Below, one piece after another: positions 52,261 through 60,640 of a stretch of 64,000 nt of DNA. The first letter of the stretch is position 1; each line of letters begins with the position of its first letter. A program made the position numbers and the translations under genes. The notes beneath the pieces were generated by a model, which was given only the letters and a program-made list of their open reading frames with translations, had not been told where the DNA came from and did not search any database. Source of the DNA: DATFCK01 sp045809745 (GTDB lineage Bacteria > Verrucomicrobiota > Verrucomicrobiia > Chthoniobacterales > UBA10450); the NCBI GenBank assembly GCA_045809745.1, contig JBJMXE010000091.1:1-64000 (forward strand), given 5' to 3'.

Positions 52261-52932
52261 GTGAGTCAATCCACCATCGAGCCCTTCCCGCAGCACACCA
52301 AGCTCGCCATCCTCGATACTGCCGAGCGCCTCTTCGCCACCCACGGCTTTAAGGCCACTTCACTCCGCGCCATCACCGGCGAAGCCGATGCCAATCTCGG
52401 CGCGGTAAATTATCATTTCGCCTCCAAGGACGCCCTCATCCTGGCCGTTCTCCGACGGCGCATGCAGCCCATGAACCGGGCGCGACTCGAATTGCTGGAG
52501 CGGTTCGAACAGGAAGCTGGTGAACATCCGGTCGAGCTCGAGAAAATTCTCGAGGCCTTATTTCGACCTCCCGTCGAACTGGTTGCCCGCGGAGCCAAAG
52601 GGGGCCGGTATTTTTTGCGGCTGATGGCGCAGTGTTTAGCAGAGCCAGGTGCTTATCTGCAGCCCCTGATCCACGAAGAGTTCGCTGAGAAAAATCGCAG
52701 GTTTCACGCGGCCATTCAGCGAGCACTCCCGTATTTATCTGATGAAGAAGTTCACTGGCGCCTTCATTTCGCCACCGGTGTGTTTTTGCACACCGTCGCG
52801 CATGCAGACGTCCTGGAACTTTGCTCAGCAGGTCGGTGCCGCGTGTCCAGTGTGGAAGGAACGCTACGCAGGATGATTGGATTCTGTACCGCCGGGCTTA
52901 GAGCGAGGGAAGAATCGGGGAAAACATCATGA
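52261..52932 (+). CDS. TetR-family transcriptional repressor (efflux regulator)
   Basis: The 223-residue protein has an N-terminal TetR helix-turn-helix (AERLFATHGFKATSLRAITG then ANLGAVNYHFASKDAL) and a C-terminal ligand-sensing domain of the CecR/YbiH type (FRPPVELVARGAKGG onward). It probably represses its own operon through the operator at 52230-52249. The GTG start lies about 6 bases after the -10 element, which points to a leaderless message. No other start fits the domain. It overlaps the following EmrA-type gene by ATGA. Confidence 0.9.
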   Translation: MSQSTIEPFPQHTKLAILDTAERLFATHGFKATSLRAITGEADANLGAVNYHFASKDALILAVLRRRMQPMNRARLELLERFEQEAGEHPVELEKILEALFRPPVELVARGAKGGRYFLRLMAQCLAEPGAYLQPLIHEEFAEKNRRFHAAIQRALPYLSDEEVHWRLHFATGVFLHTVAHADVLELCSAGRCRVSSVEGTLRRMIGFCTAGLRAREESGKTS

Positions 52933-54191
52933 GCGTTATAGAAGCACCACCTGAACAATCGAACGTGTCGCGTCGCGAGCACTACGCGAACACCACGCCC
53001 CCCGCCGCTGACAAACGGCCGTTGTTAAAACGTCCCGGCGTAATCATCGGCGCTGGTGCGCTGCTGATCGTCGGGATCATCTACGCAGCCTTCGTGTTGT
53101 TTCACTCTTTCACCCACGAGTCTACCGATGACGCATTCATCGATGCGCATATCATCGCGATTGCTCCGAAGATCGCCGGAAGGGTTGACAAGGTCTACGT
53201 CAACGACAATCAAATGGTGAAGAAGGGTGATCTTCTGGTGGAGATCGACCCGGCCGATCCGCAAGCCGTGATTGCTCAGAAGCGGGCGTCGTTAGACGTA
53301 GCCAGGGCCCATGCGCGCAATGCTGAGATGTCGGCTGAACAAGCGGATGCGCACCTGCAAACCTTGCGCGCCGGATATGAAGCTGCCGGAGCGAACGCTG
53401 CTGCGGCAGCCGCCGACACCGCGAAACTGAAAGGTGATTTGCAGCGGAACACCGAGCTGGTGAAGAGTGGCGCTATTTCGCGGCAGGATTACGAACATTC
53501 GGCAATCGATACCACCGCGTCGCAATCCAATCTTGATTCGAAGAAAAAACAGATGGACGCGGCGGCGGCTTATCTGAAGGAATCGGACAAGCAAGCCCAG
53601 GCCACGCACAGTCAGGCCGATGCCGCCACTGCCGAGGTCAACGAAGCCGAGGCGTCCGAACGTCAGGCGGAACTCCAGCTTTCATATTCGAAAATTACAG
53701 CACCCGAAGACGGCCGCGTCACGATGAAAGCGGTGGAACCCGGCGCCTACGTGCAGGTGGGTCAGAATCTATTCGCTCTGGTTACTCCGCAGCTCTGGGT
53801 GACCGCGAACTTCAAAGAGACGCAGCTTACCGAAATGCGGCCTGGGCAATCAGCCACGGTCACAGTCGACGCGTATCCCGGAAGAGCATTGGGCGCGCAC
53901 GTCGACAGCATTCAAGCCGGCAGCGGCGCACGGTTCATTTTGCTTCCGCCTGAAAACGCCACCGGCAATTACGTGAAGGTCGTGCAGCGGGTTCCGGTGA
54001 AAATCGTGCTTGATGAACGGCCCGATGTGCAGCGCATTCTCGGACCGGGAATGTCTGCCGTGCCGGATGTAAAGGTGAAGAGCGGCTTGTCCACTGCCGT
54101 GCACGTAATGATCGCGGCCACGATTGCGATTGCGATTGTGGTGACTGGAGCTGCGGTTTGGATCGGCCGGACCCGCGCAACTCGTCGTTAA
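52929..54191 (+). CDS. EmrA/HlyD-type membrane fusion protein
   Basis: The 420-residue product has a membrane anchor (about 36-58), then FTHESTDDAFIDAH and a biotinyl-lipoyl-like half-motif (VKKGDLLVEIDPAD). A long coiled coil (about 115-235) and the second lipoyl half and barrel (APEDGRVTMKAVEPGAYVQV) follow. This is the periplasmic adaptor of an EmrAB-type tripartite pump. Unusually, the chain ends in a second hydrophobic span (about 390-415, AATIAIAIVVTGAAVW) that standard EmrA proteins lack. It sits between the TetR repressor and the MFS pump, with overlapping or near-abutting junctions. Confidence 0.9.
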   Translation: MSVIEAPPEQSNVSRREHYANTTPPAADKRPLLKRPGVIIGAGALLIVGIIYAAFVLFHSFTHESTDDAFIDAHIIAIAPKIAGRVDKVYVNDNQMVKKGDLLVEIDPADPQAVIAQKRASLDVARAHARNAEMSAEQADAHLQTLRAGYEAAGANAAAAAADTAKLKGDLQRNTELVKSGAISRQDYEHSAIDTTASQSNLDSKKKQMDAAAAYLKESDKQAQATHSQADAATAEVNEAEASERQAELQLSYSKITAPEDGRVTMKAVEPGAYVQVGQNLFALVTPQLWVTANFKETQLTEMRPGQSATVTVDAYPGRALGAHVDSIQAGSGARFILLPPENATGNYVKVVQRVPVKIVLDERPDVQRILGPGMSAVPDVKVKSGLSTAVHVMIAATIAIAIVVTGAAVWIGRTRATRR

Positions 54192-54194
54192 CCC

Positions 54195-55775
54195 ATGGCC
54201 GAAGGGGGAGCAGCACCGCCGGCTCGGCATTGGACGCCGGCCCACAATCCGTGGCTCATCGCTGTGGCGGTGATGTTGGCTACGTTCATGGAGGTACTCG
54301 ACACCTCCGTCGCGAACGTGTCCCTGCCACACATCGCCGGCAATCTGTCGGCCACCACTGATGAAGCAACCTGGGTGTTGACGAGCTACCTGGTGGCAAA
54401 CGCGATTATTCTCCCGGCGACGAACTGGTTAGGGCAATTGTTCGGCCGCAAGCGGTTTCTGATCACTTGTATTGCGCTGTTCACTCTCGCTTCGGCCTTG
54501 TGCGGCATGGCGCAAAGCCTCGGCTTTCTGATCATCGCCCGAGTTTTGCAAGGCGCCGGCGGCGGAGCGTTGCAGCCGATATCGCAGGCTGTGCTGCTGG
54601 AAAGTTTTCCGCCGCAAAAAAGGGGCGCGGCAATGGCGGTATTCGCGATGGGTGTGGTGGTCGCGCCGATCCTCGGCCCAACCCTGGGCGGCTGGATCAC
54701 TGACAATTATTCGTGGCGCTGGATCTTCTACATCAATTTGCCGATCGGAGTCATGGCCATCGTCATGGCTAACGCAATGGTCGAGGATCCGCCTTATCTG
54801 AAACGGATTTCCGCCGCCAACATCGACTACATCGGTTTTGGTCTGCTCGGCATCTGGCTGGCGACATTACAGTTCATGCTCGATAAGGGCCAGGAGCTGG
54901 ATTGGTTCCAGTCCGCGGCCGTGGTCTGGTGCACCATTGTTTCTGCTGGCGCATTCATTGGCTTTATCGTTCGCGAACTAACGACCGCTCATCCAATCGT
55001 CGACTTGCGCGTCCTCAAAAATCGGAATTTTGCCGTTGGCTCGACCATGATTCTGCTGCTCGGCGCGTTGCTCTATGGCACAACGGCGATCCTGCCTTTG
55101 TTTATGCAAAACCTGCTGCACTACACTGCGGTTGATGCCGGTATTGCCATGAGTCCGCGCGGAATCGGAGCGCTCATCATGACCATCCTGGTTGGTCGAA
55201 TAGTCGGCAAGGTCAGCAACCGGATCCTTATTGGTGTCGGATTTCTATTGCTCAGTTACTCGTGTCTCATGTTCGCCCACATCAATCTGCAGGTTGGGAT
55301 GGGCAGCATTGTGTTTCCGGTAGTCGTTAGCGGGGTTGCCATCAGTCTCATCTTCGTGCCATTGACTACGGCAACGATGGGTACGCTGTCGCAACAGCAG
55401 ATCGGTAACGCGAGCGGCATTTTTAACCTGATGCGGAATGTAGGCGGCAGCGTCGGCATCGCGATGATCACCACGTTCGTTGCCCGGACCGCGCAAACTA
55501 ATCAGGCGATTCTCTCGTCCCACGCATCCATGTTCAATCCTGTGTTTCAGCAGAAGCTGGCCGCGATACAGTCCGGACTCGAACAGCACGGAGGCCATTG
55601 GCAGGCCATGAAACAAGCGCCTCGAATCCTTTACGGATTGATTCAGGAGCAGGCTGCGCTGCTCAGCTATGTTCACAATTTCCGATTCTTCGCGCTCATG
55701 TGCCTCATCTGCACACCGCTGGTGCTTCTCATGAAGAAGGTGAAGAAGCCGGCTGGACCGATCGCCGCACATTAA
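54195..55775 (+). CDS. EmrB/QacA-type drug efflux transporter (DHA2, 14 helices)
   Basis: The 526-residue protein has the 14-helix DHA2 layout, with MLATFMEVLDTSVANVSLPH in helix 1, motif A-like GQLFGRKR and motif C GVVVAPILGPTLGGWITD in helix 5. It should export hydrophobic drugs, bile-salt-like or fatty-acid-type compounds by proton antiport. It starts three bases after the EmrA-type gene. With that adaptor and an outer-membrane channel encoded elsewhere it would form a tripartite pump. Confidence 0.92.
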   Translation: MAEGGAAPPARHWTPAHNPWLIAVAVMLATFMEVLDTSVANVSLPHIAGNLSATTDEATWVLTSYLVANAIILPATNWLGQLFGRKRFLITCIALFTLASALCGMAQSLGFLIIARVLQGAGGGALQPISQAVLLESFPPQKRGAAMAVFAMGVVVAPILGPTLGGWITDNYSWRWIFYINLPIGVMAIVMANAMVEDPPYLKRISAANIDYIGFGLLGIWLATLQFMLDKGQELDWFQSAAVVWCTIVSAGAFIGFIVRELTTAHPIVDLRVLKNRNFAVGSTMILLLGALLYGTTAILPLFMQNLLHYTAVDAGIAMSPRGIGALIMTILVGRIVGKVSNRILIGVGFLLLSYSCLMFAHINLQVGMGSIVFPVVVSGVAISLIFVPLTTATMGTLSQQQIGNASGIFNLMRNVGGSVGIAMITTFVARTAQTNQAILSSHASMFNPVFQQKLAAIQSGLEQHGGHWQAMKQAPRILYGLIQEQAALLSYVHNFRFFALMCLICTPLVLLMKKVKKPAGPIAAH

Positions 55776-55777
55776 CT

Positions 55778-56051
55778 GGTAGCGGCGGTTCACCGAACCG
55801 CCATTCTGCGCCTGCTTGCGACGCGCCCTCGCCCTGGGACCCGGGGATCCCTGGCGATTGGGTCAATCGCCTCTACCACTGACGGCGTTCGGACCTTTGG
55901 TAGCGGCGGTTCACCGAACCGCCATTCTGTGTCTGCTTGCGACGCGCCCTCGCCATGGGACCCGAAGAAGCCTGGCGATTGGGTCAATCGGCCTCTACCA
56001 TCGATGGCGTTCGAACCTTTGGTAGCGGCGGTTTACCAAACCGCCATCTGC
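55778..56051. repeat. Tandem repeat of a 121-122 base unit, about 2.2 copies
   Basis: Units start at 55778, 55899 and 56021, the third cut short. Each holds two palindromes: GGCGGTT-CACCG-AACCGCC and GGCGATTG-GGT-CAATCGCC. The second unit has one extra G in the latter. The units are built from the family B dispersed repeat. No coding frame is continuous across them. The rest of the gap up to 56151 holds nothing recognisable apart from the promoter region of the next gene. Confidence 0.85.
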
Positions 56052-56151
56052 GATCTCCATCCCAGCCTCCGCGGCAGTTTTCCCAGCCAGTGATCCACGT
56101 GTGATCTGATTTTTGGCCGCGCAGTTACCACTCGAATTGCGAAATTTCCAT

Positions 56152-57000
56152 ATGAACACCGAGACCACTTTAATTACCGGCGCGAGCAGCGGCATCGGAT
56201 TACACCTCGCAAAAGAATTTGCCAGTCATGGTCATCCTCTGGTGCTGGTTGCGCCGGTTGAATCCGAACTGAAGCAGATTGCAGCCGAGTTAGAGGATCA
56301 ACATGGCATTTCCGTTCGCGTGATCGCAAAGGATCTCGAACGGCCTGAGGCGCCCGAGGAAATCTTTAACCAATTGGCCAGCGAACGCGTCGAAATTGAG
56401 ATCCTGGTTAACGACGCCGGCCATGGGCAAAAAGGAAAATTTTGGGAAATCCCGATCGAAAGAGATCTATCCATTCTCCGGCTGAACGTGGAGGCGGTGC
56501 TTCGCCTAACCAAGTTGTTTCTCCGACCGATGATTCAACGCAAGCGCGGCCGCATTTTAAACGTCGCGTCGATCGCGGGTTTCGAGCCCGGTCCTCTGCT
56601 CGCAGTCTATCACGCCTCGAAGGCTTTCGTTCTTTCCTGGAGTGAAGCCCTGGCCACGGAACTGAAGGACAATGATACCGGTGTGACGCTGACTGCGCTC
56701 TGCCCCGGGCCTACCGACACCGATTTCTTCCCGAAAGCGGACATGGTGGGCACGACGGCATTCCAGAAAGGAAACTTGATGGCGCCTCAGCCAGTAGCGG
56801 AAGCAGGATACAAGGGTGTGATGGACGGGGAGCGGATCGTTGTGCCGGGCGCGGCGAATAAAGCGCTGGTATTTTCACGTCGATTCCTGCCCTCAACCGC
56901 CCAAGCCAAGCTTCACGAGAAAATGTACTCGGATGTTGGTCCGGAGGATCGGAAGCGAGTGCCGCACGAAGAAGAAGCAAAAGCGGCAAGAGACGAATGA
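56152..57000 (+). CDS. Short-chain dehydrogenase/reductase
   Basis: The 282-residue Rossmann protein has the cofactor motif TGASSGIG (residues 9-16), an NDAG motif in place of NNAG, and the catalytic set Ser 140, Tyr 153, Lys 157 (YHASK). The C-terminal PGPTDTDF loop is typical of the classical group. It should oxidise or reduce an alcohol/carbonyl with NAD(P). The substrate is unknown. The Glu/Lys-rich tail (about 265-282) is long for the family. The start at ATG 56152 is set by the cofactor motif. Confidence 0.9.
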   Translation: MNTETTLITGASSGIGLHLAKEFASHGHPLVLVAPVESELKQIAAELEDQHGISVRVIAKDLERPEAPEEIFNQLASERVEIEILVNDAGHGQKGKFWEIPIERDLSILRLNVEAVLRLTKLFLRPMIQRKRGRILNVASIAGFEPGPLLAVYHASKAFVLSWSEALATELKDNDTGVTLTALCPGPTDTDFFPKADMVGTTAFQKGNLMAPQPVAEAGYKGVMDGERIVVPGAANKALVFSRRFLPSTAQAKLHEKMYSDVGPEDRKRVPHEEEAKAARDE

Positions 57001-57004
57001 TTGG

Positions 57005-57030
57005 TGTAGCCGGGGTCGCTGACCCCGGCC
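57005..57030. repeat. Dispersed repeat, family B, near 57.0 kb
   Basis: GTAGCCGGGGTCGCTGACCC with GGC end lies four bases after the dehydrogenase stop codon. It could double as a terminator hairpin, without a T-run. Confidence 0.65.
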
Positions 57031-57046
57031 GCTGACTTTTTCGCTC

Positions 57047-57472
57047 CTATTGCCACCGGACAAAGGTCCACACCACGAAGGCAGACACCAACGCCGCAAT
57101 CGAGGTTACCAGGCCTAACGAGCGGGACCGGATCCATCCGCTCAACCCGAGGCTGAGCAGGTTTGAGTAGATGCCGAGGCCGAACGACACAAACAGAGTG
57201 CGCTGGGCCCAGGGGAGAAACTCCGGCGCCGCGAATCCCCGGGGCGCGCTCGGGTTCAACACCAGGCCAACGAGCGTGCCCGCAATAACCGCGATCATGA
57301 AGGACGCTGATGCCACGGCCGCAGCACCCGCCGCCAAACCGACATGTCGCCGCGGACTTTGCGATTGAAGCAGGATTCCGAGGAACGTAGCGGCGAAGCC
57401 GCCAAGAAACGCGCTGACCGAGGCGAGTTGCCTCGCCAGTTCGCCGTAAAATTCCAGATCGCCTGGCTTCAT
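57047..57472 (-). CDS. Small four-helix membrane protein of unknown function
   Basis: The 141-residue product has four predicted membrane helices (about 15-35, 45-70, 90-110, 118-138) separated by short loops. The opening segment has a FLGGFAATFLGILL helix with small-residue packing. No motif links it to a named family. It is on the minus strand, separated by about 100 bases from the next gene, and may be a single gene. Confidence 0.62.
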   Translation of the reverse strand: MKPGDLEFYGELARQLASVSAFLGGFAATFLGILLQSQSPRRHVGLAAGAAAVASASFMIAVIAGTLVGLVLNPSAPRGFAAPEFLPWAQRTLFVSFGLGIYSNLLSLGLSGWIRSRSLGLVTSIAALVSAFVVWTFVRWQ

Positions 57473-57575
57473 TCTAACCTGTAGTCGTCGAAATCAGGGA
57501 GTCTCCGGGAGGTCGCTTTTCTTCTTCATAACCCGCGCGACAGGAACCACGGTACAAGCAGCAGCGAAAAAGCCA

Positions 57576-57779
57576 TCACCGCTGTCCCGAGAAATATCCC
57601 CAAATCATACCGACGGCAGCTGCGTAGCGCATCACGGACCCCGCCGCAGCATCCCGAGTAAATAGCGAAGCCACAAATTCGGGCGAGATCAGCGCGACAT
57701 TACAGGCAAAGATCCCGCCGATCGCCGACGAGGCGAGAGCGCCGCCAACGATCCAGCTGAAATATTTTAGGAACGTCAT
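57576..57779 (-). CDS. Small membrane protein downstream of a methyltransferase gene
   Basis: The 67-residue product has two hydrophobic segments (FSWIVGGALASSAIGGIFAC and YAAAVGMIWGYF) and starts one base after the methyltransferase stop codon, so the two genes are probably cotranscribed and coupled. I do not recognise a family. The arrangement and composition make a real gene likely. Confidence 0.55.
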   Translation of the reverse strand: MTFLKYFSWIVGGALASSAIGGIFACNVALISPEFVASLFTRDAAAGSVMRYAAAVGMIWGYFSGQR

Positions 57780-57780
57780 C

Positions 57781-58632
57781 TCAGGAATGGGCCGTTCTGC
57801 CGGTAACAGCGAAAGCTTCCGCGGGGAAGCTCATTTTTCCGTTCACGAAATATGGTCTCGCGGCATCGGCTGATGCCCGCTTCACGGCCGCTAATTGAGC
57901 AGCAGTAAGTGCGGCGGTTTTTTCGCGCAGAGTTTGCGACATCTCCGTTCGCAACTGCCAGAATTGGTCAAACGAGATGGCCGCTTCCACGGGGAAAGCC
58001 AGGTGACGTTCGATCACATCTGTTGCACCGGCGCCTTTCAGTATCTCCGCCAGCTTGCCTGGGACGGCAAAACGGAAAGGATCCGGGGCATCGCTCGCAT
58101 CTGCGTGTGGTCCCACGCATTCCTCGACCAAGTCGGTGATCGCGGAAAAGAAGGGGTTTGCTGCCTCTGAACCCCACACCACAAATGAGACTCTCCCGCC
58201 GTCGACAACCACTCTCAGCGCCTGCCGCAGAGCCGCGGCTGGGTCCGCAAAGAACATCGCGGACAGCCTGCCCACGGCGACGTCGAATGTGCGGTCCGCA
58301 AACGGCAGGTCATCGCCTGAACATTGGGTGAAGGAGATGTTTGTCAGGCCCAGTTCGTTTGCTTCGTTCCGAGCTGTCTCGAGCATCTCGGCTATCGGAT
58401 CGGTATACATGACTGATCCTTTTTCGCCGACGATTCGCGAAATGGTGAGCGATGGCTCTCCTCCGCCGCCTCCAATGTCGAGCACTCGTTGGCCACTTCG
58501 GATCCGTGCTTCTTCGACCAAGAGAGAAGTTAACGGCGCGAACATCTGTGCGATTAGCGGGCGATACTTGTCCCAGTATTGAGCAGACTGTTTCCATCCC
58601 TCCATGTTCTCGCTCTGTTCCTTGGCGCTCAT
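57781..58632 (-). CDS. Class I SAM-dependent methyltransferase (UbiE-like)
   Basis: The 283-residue protein has motif I VLDIGGGGGEPSLTI and the post-I acidic residue in YTDPIAEML. Segments with GDDLPFADRTFDVAVGR and the LRVVVDGGRVSFVVWG strand complete a UbiE/COQ5-type Rossmann fold. It methylates a small molecule or lipid quinone precursor. The acceptor is unknown. The upstream extension to 58659 adds nine residues without support, so ATG 58632 is preferred. Confidence 0.85.
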   Translation of the reverse strand: MSAKEQSENMEGWKQSAQYWDKYRPLIAQMFAPLTSLLVEEARIRSGQRVLDIGGGGGEPSLTISRIVGEKGSVMYTDPIAEMLETARNEANELGLTNISFTQCSGDDLPFADRTFDVAVGRLSAMFFADPAAALRQALRVVVDGGRVSFVVWGSEAANPFFSAITDLVEECVGPHADASDAPDPFRFAVPGKLAEILKGAGATDVIERHLAFPVEAAISFDQFWQLRTEMSQTLREKTAALTAAQLAAVKRASADAARPYFVNGKMSFPAEAFAVTGRTAHS

Positions 58633-58692
58633 TATTTGCTCAGACGAATTGGTCAGCACACAGGACGTCGGATTGCGGCGAGTGCCAGCATT

Positions 58693-60561
58693 TTAGCTGC
58701 GACGATCAGCGATAGCAGAATTGGGCTTCTCCGACCCCGCCGTGTTCGCTGCCTGCTGTTTGATCCATCGCTCCACGCGCTCCTGCAGTAGGTCCAGTGG
58801 CATCGCTCCGCCATTCAGGATCTCGTCGTGAAACGCTTTGATGTCGAACTTTGCTCCGAGCTGCTGTTTCGCTTCGTCCCGCAGCTTGCGGATCGTGAGC
58901 TGGCCTATCTTGTAAGCGAGAGCCTGTCCCGGCCAGGCAATGTAACGGTCTGCCTCAGTCTGGGCCATCGCATCGTTCACGTCATTGGCGTGCATATAAT
59001 CGATCACCTTTTCGCGGCTCCAATTCTTATCGTGGATGCCGGTATCCACCACCAGCCTAACGGCGCGGAAGAGTTCGGAGTTCAGCCGTCCGTAATCAGA
59101 GACCGGCTCCTGGTAGAAACCAATCTCTTTACCCAAATCTTCGGCATAAAGTGCCCAGCCTTCCGCGTAGGCGGAATAAAAGCCGTGCAACCGAAATTTT
59201 GGAATGTCGGGCAGCGTCTGGGCGATGCTGATCTGCATGTGATGGCCCGGCACACCTTCATGATAAGCGACGGCTTCGTCATCAACCAGAGTACGCTTCG
59301 TCGGGTCAGCCACCGCCACCACCACGCGCCCCGCTCTTTTGCCGTCGGGTGTGCCGGCGACGTAATGCGTTGCCGCGGCTTTGTTGAAGTCAGGGATCGG
59401 TTCAACTGTCACCGGCGCCTTCGGCAGAAGTCCGAACAATTGCGGCAGCTTCGGCTCCATTTGGTGAATGTATTTCTCGAAATCTTCAACGATCTGCCGT
59501 TCGCTTTTGGGCTTCCACTTCGGATCGCCGTTGATGGCTGCGCGGAACGTGGCGAGATCCTTCTGTCCATTCGCCTGCGCTAGTTTCGTCATCTCGCCGG
59601 TGATGCGCTCGACCTCCTTTAATCCAATCTCGTGGACCTCGGCGGGGGTTACGTTGATCGTGGTCATCGTTTTCACCGCTTCGGCGTAGCGACGCTTGCC
59701 GTCCGCCAGACTCTCGATCGAGAGATCCTTACGTCCTTTCGCGTCGTACTCGGTCCGCAGAAACTCGGCGAACTTTCGGTAGGCCGGGAAAACCTCATCG
59801 TTAACCGTCTTTGTAATCTCGTCGGTTAGGCGTTTTTTATTTTCCTCTGAAAAGTCCGCCGGGAATTTTTTGAGAGGCAGAAGGAACGGGTTCGCAGCGA
59901 TAATTCCGTCGCATTGTCCGGGCAGCTTATCGAGCACCAGTTCCGGCGGCATCAGTTTGTCTTTTTCGCCCTGCCGCAGCACCTCCGTTGTCTGATCGAG
60001 CGCCCGGGGGATTTGATGCAGCCGTGAAATGTAATCCTGGTAGTGCGCCACCGAATCGAACGGCACGCTGAGCGGCATGTCGGCGAGTCCGGTGTGCACA
60101 CCCCGCTGCTGGTTTATCGGCATCTCGTAGTTTTTGAGATCGTAGTTTACGTCCTCACGTTCCAGTTGACGCTGCATGAGCTGATGACTCAGCAGGTCCT
60201 TCTCGCTCATTCCATCCGTCGGGATGGCTTTGAGGCGTTTTAAAAACTCATCGGCTTCGGCGTGCTGGCGCTCGATTTCCTTGAGTGAGTACTGCGCCAG
60301 CAGCCCGTTGTAGCGGTAGTCACCAAACGATGTTGCTCGCTCGGGTGCATTCTTCAGTCCCGTCTCATAAAATTCATCGAACAATGCATTCTGTTTGGCC
60401 ACGCGCTCTTCCAGAGGCGCCGGTTGGGTGAAGCCGGAAAACGGGACGGCTATAATGAATGCCCAGACGAGGGAGCTGGTTCGGTAGCCGCGACATGGAC
60501 GGGAAGCAGTTGGCGCTGCCGGTCTGAGCGTCGGCCTGCGCCGATAATCGATTTTTCGCAT
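58693..60561 (-). CDS. Exported DUF885 protein, HEGVPGHH metallopeptidase-like
   Basis: The 622-residue product has an export signal preceded by a basic region (hydrophobic span about 31-45) and a long helical domain of the DUF885 family. The zinc-type motif HEGVPGHH (434-441) and the downstream Glu-containing YAEGWALYAE helix form a gluzincin-like site, although the motif is HExxPGHH rather than plain HExxH. Family members are probably zinc carboxypeptidase-like enzymes of the envelope. The gene ends 61 bases before the methyltransferase start, on the same strand. Confidence 0.87.
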   Translation of the reverse strand: MRKIDYRRRPTLRPAAPTASRPCRGYRTSSLVWAFIIAVPFSGFTQPAPLEERVAKQNALFDEFYETGLKNAPERATSFGDYRYNGLLAQYSLKEIERQHAEADEFLKRLKAIPTDGMSEKDLLSHQLMQRQLEREDVNYDLKNYEMPINQQRGVHTGLADMPLSVPFDSVAHYQDYISRLHQIPRALDQTTEVLRQGEKDKLMPPELVLDKLPGQCDGIIAANPFLLPLKKFPADFSEENKKRLTDEITKTVNDEVFPAYRKFAEFLRTEYDAKGRKDLSIESLADGKRRYAEAVKTMTTINVTPAEVHEIGLKEVERITGEMTKLAQANGQKDLATFRAAINGDPKWKPKSERQIVEDFEKYIHQMEPKLPQLFGLLPKAPVTVEPIPDFNKAAATHYVAGTPDGKRAGRVVVAVADPTKRTLVDDEAVAYHEGVPGHHMQISIAQTLPDIPKFRLHGFYSAYAEGWALYAEDLGKEIGFYQEPVSDYGRLNSELFRAVRLVVDTGIHDKNWSREKVIDYMHANDVNDAMAQTEADRYIAWPGQALAYKIGQLTIRKLRDEAKQQLGAKFDIKAFHDEILNGGAMPLDLLQERVERWIKQQAANTAGSEKPNSAIADRRS

Positions 60562-60640
60562 ATATCCATGCTAGCAGAGTTCCTCAGACGCGCATGACGT
60601 CAGCGGTAGGAGCTCCGTCGGTTGATCAGCAGGGCAGTTA

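Noticed and set aside
59173..59180. Another GGAATAAA, like the ECF -35 element
   Set aside because: It lies inside the DUF885 coding region and has no GTC at the 15-base spacing.
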